Part shown: positions 53,787-63,432 of the stretch, one piece after another | Position numbering within the stretch: position 1 is the first letter of the stretch | Layout of the letters: every line of letters begins with the position of its first letter | NCBI RefSeq assembly: GCF_963422355.1 | Contig: NC_085088.1 | Coordinates: 7,012,014-7,076,013 of the forward strand | Direction: 5' to 3' | Length of the DNA stretch: 64,000 nucleotides | Origin: Corticium candelabrum | Taxonomy: Eukaryota; Porifera; Homoscleromorpha; Homosclerophorida; Plakinidae | Program-made: the position numbers and the translations under genes | Notes under the pieces: model-generated | Database searches by the model: none | What the model saw: the letters and a program-made list of their open reading frames with translations, nothing else | Told to the model about the DNA's origin: nothing

Positions 53787-54100
53787 AAAAAGAAAATAAC
53801 AACCGAAGTATCTACCGAAGTATCTACCCATGTACGACATCTCATATACTGTAATTTAATGTTAATTAACTATACTATGTGTATATACGGGTCACTAAAC
53901 GTCGCTATTCAGTCAAATAGCTCATTCAATCATTTTCAATCATTTAGCACTTCGGCGTATTTGCTACGTCTTTTTTGCTTGTACTAGACTATATTTCACT
54001 TTTCTTTACTTTACTGTGAATCTCACCAGTAGTATTAACAAAGTCTCTACGATATGACAGTTTTATTCATGTTTTAGATGGTAGTAAACTTAAACTTGTA

Positions 54101-54135
54101 CTGATGAAGTCTAATTTCAATAGACGAAACGTTTG
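54101..54135 (+). ncRNA. Hammerhead-ribozyme-like motif
   Basis: CTGATGA at 54101-54107, a 5-bp stem GTCTA/TAGAC (54109-54113, 54121-54125) with a 7-nt loop, then GAAAC (54126-54130) and GTTT. CUGAUGA-stem II-GAAA is the hammerhead core, and Penelope-like elements are known to carry such ribozymes in their terminal repeats. There is one extra A before stem II, and stems I and III are not well resolved by eye, so activity is uncertain. Confidence 0.45.
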
Positions 54136-54907
54136 CTACGATTTACTCAATCATTGTTTACTTAATCACTGTCTACTGTCTACGATGCTCACGCGCGCGA
54201 CCACTAGAACCGTATGGCGTGCCAAACGTAATAACAACAACGACGAACAATCCATCTATGCGTCGTCGTTCAAAGATTTCCATCCAAGCATCACATCATC
54301 TCCAATTGTTCATGATCCAACCGGAACGGATGTCGCTGTCCCTCTCGCCGCTCTTCAGGAGGAAGACGAAGCGTCTACTGGAGACGACGAGTCACCACCA
54401 CCGGTCGGCATAATGAGGAGGTTAGATAAACGCGATACAAATAACACATTAAATAAAGACATAAGTTCAGTCGTAACATCAATGGGCGTTACCCTCCCGC
54501 CGATATATATTCCATCCATAACAATACCATTCTCTATACCGACTGCTATGTCAACAACCAAACCATCTTCCTCAGTAGTCACATCATTAACAACATCATC
54601 TGCTGTGACGACACTGTCTACTCCAATTGCCACAACATTACCAACAACATCTCCTGTTGTGTCAACAACCAAACTATCTTCCTCAATCGTCACATCATCA
54701 ATAACATCACCTGCTGTGACGACACTGTCTACTCCAATCGCCACAACATCATCAATAACATCTCCTGTTGTGACGACACCTTCCATCAATATTATATCGA
54801 CAACAACAACAATGACAACAACAGAAGCAGCAAAAATTAACAATCCAATCAGATCAGCTGAGGATCGGAGTGCTCCCCCTGGGGCTAACCCCCCCCCCAT
54901 TTCATAA
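54104..54907 (+). CDS. Ser/Thr-rich ORF, possibly Penelope-like N-terminus
   Basis: An open frame from ATG 54104 (ATG 54185 is the more likely start, since the first overlaps the hammerhead-like motif). The residues ATTRTVWRAKRNNNNDEQSIY, then SSFKDFHPSI, resemble the poorly conserved leader of some Penelope-like ORFs. From about residue 145 it is a Ser/Thr/Val low-complexity stretch built on tandem repeats. No catalytic domain follows; the next sequence is a LINE. Its minus-strand mirror (54933-54355) is a shadow. Confidence 0.35.
   Translation: MKSNFNRRNVCYDLLNHCLLNHCLLSTMLTRATTRTVWRAKRNNNNDEQSIYASSFKDFHPSITSSPIVHDPTGTDVAVPLAALQEEDEASTGDDESPPPVGIMRRLDKRDTNNTLNKDISSVVTSMGVTLPPIYIPSITIPFSIPTAMSTTKPSSSVVTSLTTSSAVTTLSTPIATTLPTTSPVVSTTKLSSSIVTSSITSPAVTTLSTPIATTSSITSPVVTTPSINIISTTTTMTTTEAAKINNPIRSAEDRSAPPGANPPPIS
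54556..54785. repeat. Two imperfect tandem repeats of about 110 bp
   Basis: ACAACCAAAC(C/T)ATCTTCCTC and the next ~95 bp occur at about 54553 and 54664. Within each unit CACATCA-type sub-repeats occur. Confidence 0.8.
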
Positions 54908-54949
54908 CTCGCACCTCTACAATCTGTTGACAACTCCAGGCTTCTCTAT

Positions 54950-56845
54950 GGACGACGAGAAATTTTGATTCGTTGGGGTCAGCATTTTCCAAGCATCTTG
55001 AATCATCCAACATTTATTTCACAAGAAGCTATTGACAGCATTGATGAACAGCCTGATTTAGTTGTAGCTTGTGAACCATCATCTAACAATGAGATAAATA
55101 AAGTTATCAGGAAAATGTCAAGGAATAGATCTCCTGGTGCTGATGGCCTACCTGCTGAAATTTTTCAACATGGAGGAGAACTGCTGTTGTTCAAACTAGG
55201 TGATTTCATTCGTCTATGCTGGGAACTCGAAGATGTACCCCAGAACTTTAAAGATGCCAACATAATCCATCTATACAAGAAAAAAGGTAGTCAATCTGAC
55301 TGCAACAATCACCGTGGGATCTCTTTGTTGTCTGTTGCTGACAAAATTATGGCCAGAGTTCTTCTTGATCGTCTTGTTTCAAACTTTTCAGAGAGTACCC
55401 TTCCTGAAAGCCAATGTGGTTTTCGTTCTGGTCATGGTACGTCCGACATGATCTTTTCAGCCAGGCAGCTTCAAGAAAAGTGTCGTGAACGGCACATGGA
55501 TCTATTTATGGTCTTTATTGACTTGGTCAAAGCGTTTGACTCGGTTGATAGAACTGGCTTATGGAAAGACCTTTTGAGGCTTGGCTGCCCGTAAAGACTG
55601 TGAATCTAATCAAAGCCTTTCATACTGGTATGATGGCTTGTGTTGTCGAGGATGGGTCAAAGTCAGAAATGTTTGCAGTAAACAACGGAGTGAAACAGGG
55701 CTGCGTTCTAGCACCTACTCTTTTTAGCATTTTGTTTTCCGTGGTTTTAAATGATGCCTTCAAGAACATCCGAGAGGGTGTTCGAGTTGAGTTTAGAACT
55801 ACTGGAGGTGTATTCAATCTCAGGCGCTTACAAGCCAAAACAAAAATTTCTAAGAGTCTACTGAGAGAACTCTAGTTTGCTGACGATTGCGCATTAGTTG
55901 GTCACACATATGAAGACATTCAACACATTGTCAACTGTTTAGACAGATCAACTAAACGTTTTGGCTTGAGTATCAGCTTGAAAAAGACAGAAGTGCTTTT
56001 TCAACCACGTCCAGGCTCAAACTATAACCCTCCTCCAGTTATGATTGGTGATCACCCATTGTCTTATGTCAGCAATTTCAAATATTTGGGTAGTTTCCTT
56101 TCGAATAATGCAACTGTTGATGCAGATGTCTCTCATAGGATATCAAAGGCCAGTGCTGCTTTTGGTAAATTGTACAACAGACTCTGGCAAAAGCATGAAA
56201 TCAAACTGACCACGAAGGTTGCAGTTTACAAAGCAGTAGTCTTATCAGTTCTGTTGTACGGATGCGAGTCATGGACCCTTCTTCGTCGTAACCTCAAAAG
56301 TTTGGAGAGTTTTCATCTGCGATGTCTTCGCCGCATATGTGGAATCCAGTGGACTGACTATATACCCAACACAGAAGTGTTATCTCGCTGCAACATCAGT
56401 GGCATTGAATCTTTTGTTATGAAATGCCAATTTCGCTGAGCTGGTCACATGTCTCGAATGCCTAATGATAGAATTCCCAAACAACTCCTTTTTGGTCAAC
56501 TGGAACAGGGCCATCGTCATCAAGGTGGTCCTAAATTACGTTATAAAGATTCTATCAAGGCTAATATGAAATCTTGTGGGATTGACTTCCTGCATTTTGA
56601 GAAACTATCCAGTGATAGAACAAACTGGAGATCTCTCTGCCATTCATCACTCCAACAGTTTGAAGAAAATCGTATTAGACATCTTCAAGCTCAACGTCAG
56701 AAACGGAAAGAACAAATTGTTCCTACCAATAAGTCATTTGTTTGTCAATCTTGTGGAAAGGAATGCCGTTCAAAAGCAGGTGTTAAATCCCACCAGAGAC
56801 ACAGAGGACACTAAAGAGAGTCATCACTGTTATCAGTGGACATGT

Positions 56846-56850
<5 letters not shown>
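54950..56850 (+). mobile_element. RTE/CR1-like LINE, 5'-truncated
   Basis: Starts within RT, carries an RT-to-C-terminal-finger ORF (54965-56814) and a 35-bp 3' UTR, and ends in (TA)n then (TATG)n. A second, far shorter copy of the same 3' end is at 24373-24492. Confidence 0.85.
54965..56814 (+). pseudogene. LINE reverse transcriptase with C-terminal C2H2 finger
   Basis: RT motifs in order: MSRNRSPGADGLPAEIF (about 55115-55165), WELEDVPQNFKDANIIHLYKK, NNHRGISLLSVADKI, SQCGFRSGHGTSDMIF, VFIDLVKAFDSVDR (about 55515-55555), then after a frameshift near 55585 GVKQGCVLAPTLFSILF and FADDCAL (about 55876). Post-RT: YLGSFLSNNATVD, LLYGCESWTL, LRCLRRICGIQW, AGHMSRMPNDR. The C-terminus FVCQSCGKECRSKAGVKSH..H is a C2H2 finger. 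Disruptions: frameshift at about 55585, TAG at 55873 just before FADD, TGA at 56437 (a Trp position). The endonuclease domain is missing because of 5' truncation. Confidence 0.88.
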
Positions 56851-56851
<1 letters not shown>

Positions 56852-56936
<85 letters not shown>

Positions 56937-56946
56937 TGTATGTATG
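56852..56946. repeat. (TA)n followed by (TATG)n
   Basis: About 58 bp of TA repeat, then about 37 bp of TATG repeat, at the LINE 3' end. Confidence 0.95.
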
Positions 56947-57339
56947 CGTAAGTTGAATAGCCGGCTAGACCGGATCACCCACGAGGATAAAATTTGGGGT
57001 ACGGGCGTAACTCGGCATGGGTAAGAACACAGGCAAGGTGGCGTCGGCCTCCAGCTCCAGTCAGGTCCCCTTTTGGGGTGCAACGTAGAACGACACACTG
57101 CTGTTCGTCGTTCAGAAGTGAGACTGAATGCCCCTGATAGACTTAATTTGCAGGAAGTTCCGTTACGTGAACTCAATCTCATGGCGTAGTTTTGTTTTCT
57201 CATAACTAAGAGTGCAATGATCACTTTTAATATCCATTGTTTGTTCACATGCCATTGCTACGTCACAATGCTATAGCTATCCAGCATTCCCATCAGACTG
57301 CGTTATCTGAGCAAGCAGTAGATAATTTGCTTATCTTAA
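56947..57339. other. No recognisable gene
   Basis: The minus-strand frame 57248-56960 is open and Ser/Arg/Pro-rich (PPCLCSYPCRVTPVPQILSS) but not assignable. Confidence 0.35.
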
Positions 57340-57880
57340 ACATCAAACTACATCCAGAGCAAACATATAAGAGTTCCGAAAACAAATATTGCTCAGTGCG
57401 TAGGTAGGTTGGAAACGTGTTGAGCATATTCCAAAATATCCCAGGAGGACCAGCCTGTCCTCGCGCCCATTTGGATAACATCAAACTACGCCCAGAGCAA
57501 AGACGTAGAGGTCCACTTTAGTAATGGTCAGTGTGCATAGATTGGAAACGTCCTGAGGATATTTTAAAATATTCAAGGAGGATCCGCCTCCACGCGCAAG
57601 CGAATTACTCTGCAAAGGCTCATCGGACCTCCACCAAAATTAAGCTGACCTCGGACGGTATGCACGGGAGCGTGTCGTTTATTACCGGCGACGTCAAAAA
57701 CAACAAGATATTTATGTGTAGAATATCTGGGTATTCAGAAATACGCCTACCTTCGGTTTCCCCGAGTACGCTCGCCGAAAACCTGCCACATTTGATATGC
57801 CTGTTTCATGTAACGGCAGCATCGTCTTCGAAGTGATAACATCCAATGGGACTGTTGAAATGGCTCCGAGAAGACTCACT
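57340..57880 (+). repeat. Helitron-related repeat block with internal tandem duplication
   Basis: Two imperfect copies of about 135 bp (57342-57475, 57478-57605; CATCAAACTAC.CCCAGAGCAAA, TTGGAAACGT..TGAG.ATATT, GGAGGA.C.GCCT) are followed by 57640-57880, homologous to 47250-47470 of the Helitron. I read it as the diverged 5' part of another Helitron. Confidence 0.6.
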
Positions 57881-58056
57881 GAAGAGACGTGTGACTGCAT
57901 TTGCACCGAATCCAAACTACACGTTTCCTGCACCGAGAGCTACACTGGGAGTGTGAAAACATCGAAAACAGAAAGCAAACAGTGTGCTAAATCATGCATG
58001 CCTGCATATCAAGCTACTGCATGTATCCTATGGGTGAGTAAGAAACTGTATATGAC

Positions 58057-58060
<4 letters not shown>

Positions 58061-58110
<50 letters not shown>
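58061..58110. repeat. (TA)n microsatellite
   Basis: About 50 bp of TA repeat. A strong donor-like GG|GTGAGTAAG lies just upstream at about 58033. Confidence 0.95.
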
Positions 58111-58113
<3 letters not shown>

Positions 58114-58532
58114 CGGGAAAGTCGCTGCAAATGCTTCATTTGACAAGGGAGACTGCCAATGTGCGCGTGATTACTATAACAGCCAATCGGGGTAAGCGCA
58201 CACATAAAGGCTCGTAAATAAGGCTAGATACTTGATAGGAAACACTTTTGGGGCAACAGAGAGGTATGCGTTTTTTATACGTGTTGGAATAGGATTCCTT
58301 TCATATGTCGTGCTTCTGGACTGTATGCCTTGCACATGCACATTCAAGACTTTGTAGTTATTGTTCTTGTTGTGTACGATGTTGCTACAGGAGAAGTTCA
58401 GTGAAATAAGGATATGACTCAAATTCCGTCTTGGTACCAACTGCTGGTAAAAGTAATGAATAGTACTCTACTATGTTATTATTTAATTGCTCATGATGAC
58501 CATAAATTGATATCGTTTAACAGCTTTGTCAG

Positions 58533-59297
58533 CTGAATCTACATCAGTGCCTGTTAGACTAGCAGGTTTAAAAGCTGCATCTTTGTCAACCGGTCTGCAT
58601 CAGTTCTTGTTACATCGTCAAATCAATCTACGTCAGCTCCCATTCGAGCAAAAGGTACCAGTACATAAACTGATTCTGTTAAAATATGAGCATGCTGTTA
58701 CAATGTTGCAGTATACTTGTTTTGTCTGTTTATGTTATTGTAATGATTACGTGCTGTCATCAACTTTTAATAATAATTAGTGACTTCAATACAATTAGTT
58801 AGCGATATCACCAAAAACTTAACTGTCAATTAGAGCCAGCTAGTGTACCAGAATGACGGAAGCTCTACAAGAAATTTAAATGCAGACTAGCACTTTACAG
58901 CGCCTAGTTTGATTTTACAACATTTAGTGTTAATCTACACACTTCAGGCTTCGATGGGAAGACGTGAAGGAGTCGAAGCCACTGGTAATTGCCAGTGTAA
59001 GTCCGATCGGAATGATTTTGAGAAGCCGCCCCGGGGATCTGCCGTGATCGGCACGTACCGAGGAGTCCGCTACAGTGCGGTTATTGAAACCATGGAACTG
59101 TCCGAACAAAAGGACGAAAGAAATAGTCAGGTATGGAAAATTTGTATTTCCCGCGCCACGCGGACATGAAACCGTCTTGGCATGCATAATGTCACTCTAA
59201 TCATATGCATATTGTACGTTGTTTGTTGATTCTTCAGAAAACAGTGCCACAAACAATGGCTACTTCTACACAGTTACTGAAAAGATATCAAAAGTGA
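58533..59297 (+). CDS. Three-exon 3' end of a probable host gene
   Basis: Exon 58533-58654 (acceptor TTTGTCAG, donor AAAAG|GTACC), exon 58948-59130 (acceptor CACTTCAG, donor GTCAG|GTATGG) and exon 59238-59297 (acceptor ATTCTTCAG, stop TGA 59295-59297) are phase-compatible: both introns are phase 0. The peptide includes STGLHQFLLHRQINLRQLPF, RGSAVIGTYRGVRYSAVIE and, in the last exon, TMATSTQLLKRYQK. FLLHRQ..LPFEQ faintly resembles the start of the p31comet/MAD2L1BP helix (Y.R.Q.P.P.EQ), too weak to name. The first exon begins in mid-codon, so upstream exons exist or are lost. It is the best candidate for a non-transposon gene here. Confidence 0.45.
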
Positions 59298-59829
59298 CGA
59301 CTGAAAACAGAAGGGTCCGTAGCAATTTAAATCTTTTTTAAATTTTCTACAACACATCTTTGTGTTTAGCGCAAGCAATCCACACAAGGCAAACCGCTGC
59401 AGCAGACCAATTCCCAGATGCAAGGTTCTAGCAAGGGCCGCCTTTACCGTCAATTTGACGTTTGGGAGCGTTCCTAGACGGATGGGGAGACTCCAACCGT
59501 CATTGTCCAAATGAGGAGCATTGAGGCGGGGTATTGTTTGCTGCATCAGCGGCACGTTTACATAAGAATGCGACAGATGTCACTACAGAAACAGTAAAAA
59601 GCACTTAAAGGAGTACTCCCACGATTTTGTATGTAAGGTTCCGATGAAAGGTATGAGTGTGAGTGATCCATCTATCAATAATTTATAGCACTCACCCTTC
59701 TCTGATTGCCAGTAGAAGACTGTAAAGTAGGGGGCGTAACTGTGTAGTGCGCCGCCATTTTAAATGATGACGTCATGAATTCATTGCTTCACGTGCAGTA
59801 TAGGGGGAGTTACCTCAGTACACGTGCAA

Positions 59830-60186
59830 ATGGTACACTGTATAGCCTTCGGTTGCTGTAACAAAGACATCGACATCAAGCGAGGGGTGAGTTTTGTTAC
59901 TATACCGCTCAAGAAGCCAGATCTCTTGAAGCAATGGCTTGCCAAGTTGCGTTTGAAAGACCCACCCGTATCTAAGCACAGCCGTGTTTGTTCTGAGCAC
60001 TTTACTCCAGAATGTTTCGAACGTGACCTAAAAGCTGAGCTACTCGGAATAAAGACCGTGAGACGTCTCAAGCCAGACGCGTTGCCTACAATCTTTTCTT
60101 TCACGAAGCAAAAACCACCACGTACCACCGGCAGGAAGCGAGCACAAAGAACTGTAAGGCCACGCCTCGCCTTACTAAACATGTAG
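59830..60186 (+). CDS. THAP-domain exon (N-terminus of Kolobok transposase)
   Basis: Start at ATG 59830. MVHCIAFGC opens a THAP C2CH zinc finger: C..C at residues 4 and 9, the second pair in VCSEHF (Cys/His about 57-60), Pro of LKPDALPTIF at the end. This is sequence-specific DNA binding to the transposon ends in this family. Unspliced, it ends at TAG/TGA near 60184. A donor ACT|GTAAGG at 60153/60154 and an acceptor GCTAG|GCG at 60521/60522 would join it in phase 0 to the transposase frame, giving a THAP-transposase fusion. Confidence 0.85.
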   Translation: MVHCIAFGCCNKDIDIKRGVSFVTIPLKKPDLLKQWLAKLRLKDPPVSKHSRVCSEHFTPECFERDLKAELLGIKTVRRLKPDALPTIFSFTKQKPPRTTGRKRAQRTVRPRLALLNM

Positions 60187-60250
60187 TGCACCAACAAGTA
60201 ACGTATTGTAGCATTACGCCTATATGTCCACAAGATGTAGACAGAACGTG

Positions 60251-60272
60251 TATATATATATATATATATATA
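60251..60272. repeat. Short (TA)n tract
   Basis: About 22 bp of TA repeat in the putative intron. Confidence 0.9.
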
Positions 60273-60521
60273 CCTACACCTACACATAGAATCTACATTT
60301 GAACACAACACTCTGTTATTGTAAAAAGCCAGGGCCACAACATTACACACTACAGCAGTAACGTTAAATTTTAATTAAACATGCAAACATTCCTGTATAC
60401 TGTTACACATTGTGCTTACGTAGCATGCAAACCAAGTACTATTCTATTTTGGTGGAGCATAATCCACTCCAACACTTTAAATTTAGTAAATAGACTAAAG
60501 CAGTACATGACTATGTGCTAG

Positions 60522-62402
60522 GCGGTTGAAGAGATTCTCTTGGGTGCATCTAGCAAAAAGTCCAAGGAAGATAATGAAGAAGAAGCACCTCAAGAAAATA
60601 TTTTTTGTGCTGATGTTCCTAAGTCTACTCGGGAGGTAGGAACACAGTATGACCTGGATGACATACTGGGAAACTTTGATGACCATTCTTACTGCATACA
60701 CACGTCATCACCAGTCAGGGCAGTAACAGCAGGTATAATGGAAGTCAAATTCGATGTCAGTCGAAGTCAGTTTGCAATCACGGATGATAGCCAAGAAGTT
60801 CTTCCAGCTAGTCAAAAGAGTGAAGCATCAGAAGAAGTAGAGACTGCCCTAGACAGGGACTTTGATCCATCGTTCACTGTTCATACTAGTGATTCTAATC
60901 AAAGCCTCTCTGTTGTCATTGATTCTGAGCCTGACGACTCAACTCTTTCAACTAAAAGGACCAATTCTTCTGATGTCTCAAAATTTATTGTTTTTAATGA
61001 CTGCCTTCAAGAACTGTTTCAGTTTTGTCCAGTCGTTGGCTCACCTGTTGTTAGCCACACTCAATTCTGCACAGGTACACTTTTAAAAGTGAACATCATC
61101 TGTTCCAAAGGACATGAAAGACAATAGAGATCACAACCATCCATCGCAGGAATGACTGCAGGCAACCTGATGGTCTCTGCAGCAATTTTGTTTTCTGGAG
61201 AAACTTACAGTAAAATTTCTCACTTTGCAGAAATTCTAAAGCTACAGTTTTTGTCAGAATCAACATACTACAGAATACAGGATGAGTATGTTTTCCCAGT
61301 TACAAATGATGCCTGGAAGAAACATCAACAAGAAATTTTGAAGTCTGTAAGTGGACCACTTTCGATTATTGGGGATGGAAGATGCGATAGTCCAGGGTAT
61401 TCACCTAAATATGGAACATACGCAATTATAGACCAAAACACAGACAAGATACTTGACTTTCAGTTGGTTGAGGTGGGTGAAGTTGCCAACTCTGTTGCTA
61501 TGGAAAAGACAGGACTTGAAAGGTCACTTCAATATTTGTTGAATGAAGGTCTTTCCATACATCAGTTAGCTACAGACAGACATCCACAAATCACTAGCTT
61601 TATGCAGAAACACTATCCATCAGTCGAACATCAGTACGACATATGGCATGTCTCTAAAGGGGTTTCTAAGAAGCTCGTCAAACAGGGAAAGCAAAAAGCT
61701 TCTCAGAGCCTCCTTCCATGGATACCATCAATTTGCAATCATTTGTGGTGGTGTGCTTCATCTTGCCATGGTAACAGAGAAATCCTGAAAGAGAAATGGA
61801 TGTCTATTCTTCATCACATTTCTGATGTACACACTTGGGCTAGTGCAAACCACTTTCTAGAATGTGCCCACCGCAACCTTCTGAGGAAGCAAGACAAGGC
61901 AAGGAGTGCTTAAAAAGGTTCTCCTCCTCATGAAACATTGAAGTCAGTTGTCCTTGACAAAAAATTATTAAAAGATATTGGCAAACTTAATCAATTTTGT
62001 CATACTAGAATACTTGAAGTGTACCACTCCCTTTTGCTAAAGTACTGTTCCAAAAGGCTGCACTTTGGCTACAAAGGAATGATTGCTCGAACCCAACTGG
62101 CAGCTCTGGATCACAACAATAATGTCGACAGAAGCCAAGCTACAACAGCCCATGAACAAAAGAGGTACAAAGCTGTCTTTCCTAAAGCCAAAAAGCAATG
62201 GATTGCAACACCCATAATTGAGCCAAAGTCCTATGGATACCTTAATGATATGCTAGTTGCAGTTCTTGAAAGGAGCACCCCCCACAAGTCACTGAAGACT
62301 AAGAAAGCTTATCCACCACAAGACTCTATACCCCCTAATATTGCAACATGCCCTAGACCACCCAAGGAAACGGTTATAGAAAACTACAAAAGCAGATTCT
62401 GA
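60522..62402 (+). pseudogene. Kolobok-like transposase with two in-frame stops
   Basis: One frame from 60522 to 62402, interrupted by TAG at 61125-61127 (before RSQPSI, where the family has Trp) and TAA at 61911-61913. An acidic N-terminal region is followed by VVGSPVVSHTQFCTGTLL, NLMVSAAILFSGETYSKI (about 61167-61220), a catalytic-type block SIIGDGRCDSPGYSPKYGTY (about 61366-61425), QLATDRHPQI (second acidic block, about 61563-61592), YDIWHVSKGVSKKL (about 61636-61675), LWWCASSCHGN and LHFGYKGMIARTQLAALDHN (about 62053-62112). The order matches the THAP-linked transposases annotated as Kolobok in animals; family naming is from memory. The two stops make it non-functional without readthrough. 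Confidence 0.8.
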
Positions 62403-62483
62403 TACTAGCTAGCCAAAAACTTTACACTGGCCACTGTGGCCCATCACAACTTTCTTGAAATCCAATATATTCCCCCAGTTTCT

Positions 62484-63071
62484 TCAGGAAAGTGCCCTCT
62501 GATAGAAGTCACAAACACATGATGGTATCACTCTTCTCACTCCCCTGCCCATTTTCCTGTGTACCCAGGATATAAACTGGCGGTAAGATGTCAACCTCAG
62601 CAACCTGGAATGTCAAGTAATTACATTACACAAACGACTTCGATCAGTAAGCTTCTACCACAGTACTAACCTGTACGTTAGTGGCTCCGTGATAGAAGCC
62701 TGTCTCACGTCAACCATTGCCACCACCGCTGTGCGCAGCACCCCTCCATTTAGGCACACAGAAGCAAAATCTTCGCGCTGAGTGATGCAACGTAAACCAT
62801 GCAACATCCAGTCTAGTTCGTCCATTTCTTGGCAACAAAGGCATTCTTTACCGGTAGGCATGATACCACACGTTCCACATCTACACCACTCCGTGTTGCC
62901 CACTCTCGCTCCATCTTCAGTTGATCCTCTTCCGTCATCGCCGTCTAGATTTTCCGTACTATCTGCATCTTCCGTACTTGAAGAATCATCAACTACTCTA
63001 CGCTCAGGCTCAAAACGGTAAGGTTCAATGTCAGCCATTTCCAAGTCTACATCTGGCAGCTCCCGCATCAT
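62484..63071 (-). CDS. P2X7-type 'ballast' (P2RX7_C-like) zinc-binding domain protein
   Basis: Two exons on the minus strand. Exon 1, 63071-62671: MMRELPDVDLEMADIEPYRF, an acidic linker, then NTEWCRCGTCGIMPTGKECL and CCQEMDEL, CITQREDFASVCLN. It ends EPLTY with donor ACAG|GTTAGT. Exon 2, 62604-62484: acceptor ACATTCCAG|G, then LLRLTSYRQFISWVHRKMGR and GVRRVIPSC, stop TGA 62486-62484. The 66-bp intron splits the AG|G codon and the joined ORF is 173 aa and in frame. W.C(G).C..MPT..E..CC.E, then CI......VCL, then YR.F..W..........IPSC is the pattern of the cytoplasmic ballast domain of P2X7. No P2X channel part is present. It lies convergent to the dead transposase inside the Kolobok-like element. 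Confidence 0.8.
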
Positions 63072-63432
63072 GAACTCATGACGTCATAATTTAAATGGCG
63101 GCGCACTACACAGTTACGCCCTCTACTTTACAGGCTTCTACCGTGCACCCACGCATAACTGGCCAATCCTGTTGCGTGGCATAAAGGGCGTTCCGTAGGT
63201 TGCACGTGACTGTAACTGATACCATCATGATCGCACAAATGTAAGCTACACGCCTCCGTAATTTATGCGCATGTACACCCGTGTACGGCAGAGATAGAAT
63301 TTGCGGCTTCTGATCGGATAAAATAGTGGGAGGTGCTCTACTGTGATTGGTTTACGCTAACGTCATGCTTACGTGCACATGGCTGAGTAAGTCTATTACT
63401 TTCGTACGTGGGCTGATTTCTGAGGAAAGACG

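Larger units (their letters stand above)
59609..63339. mobile_element. Kolobok-like (THAP) DNA transposon
   Basis: Encodes a THAP finger and a transposase of the Kolobok-type DGRCDSPGYS family on the plus strand and a ballast-domain gene on the minus strand. About 72 bp are repeated inverted near the ends (59711-59782 against 63069-63142, sharing GGCGTAACTGTGTAGTGCGC and GACGTCATGA). TTAA stands at 59605-59608 before AGGAGTACTCCCACGATTTT, and a degenerate counterpart (AAAATAGTGGGAGGTGCTC) is at 63320-63338, but no TTAA follows there. The outer right boundary is therefore uncertain. Confidence 0.75.

Noticed and set aside
54355-54933. Long minus-strand ORF opposite the Ser/Thr-rich ORF (Val/Asp-rich)
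   Set aside because: Mirror of the repetitive plus-strand frame; no independent support.
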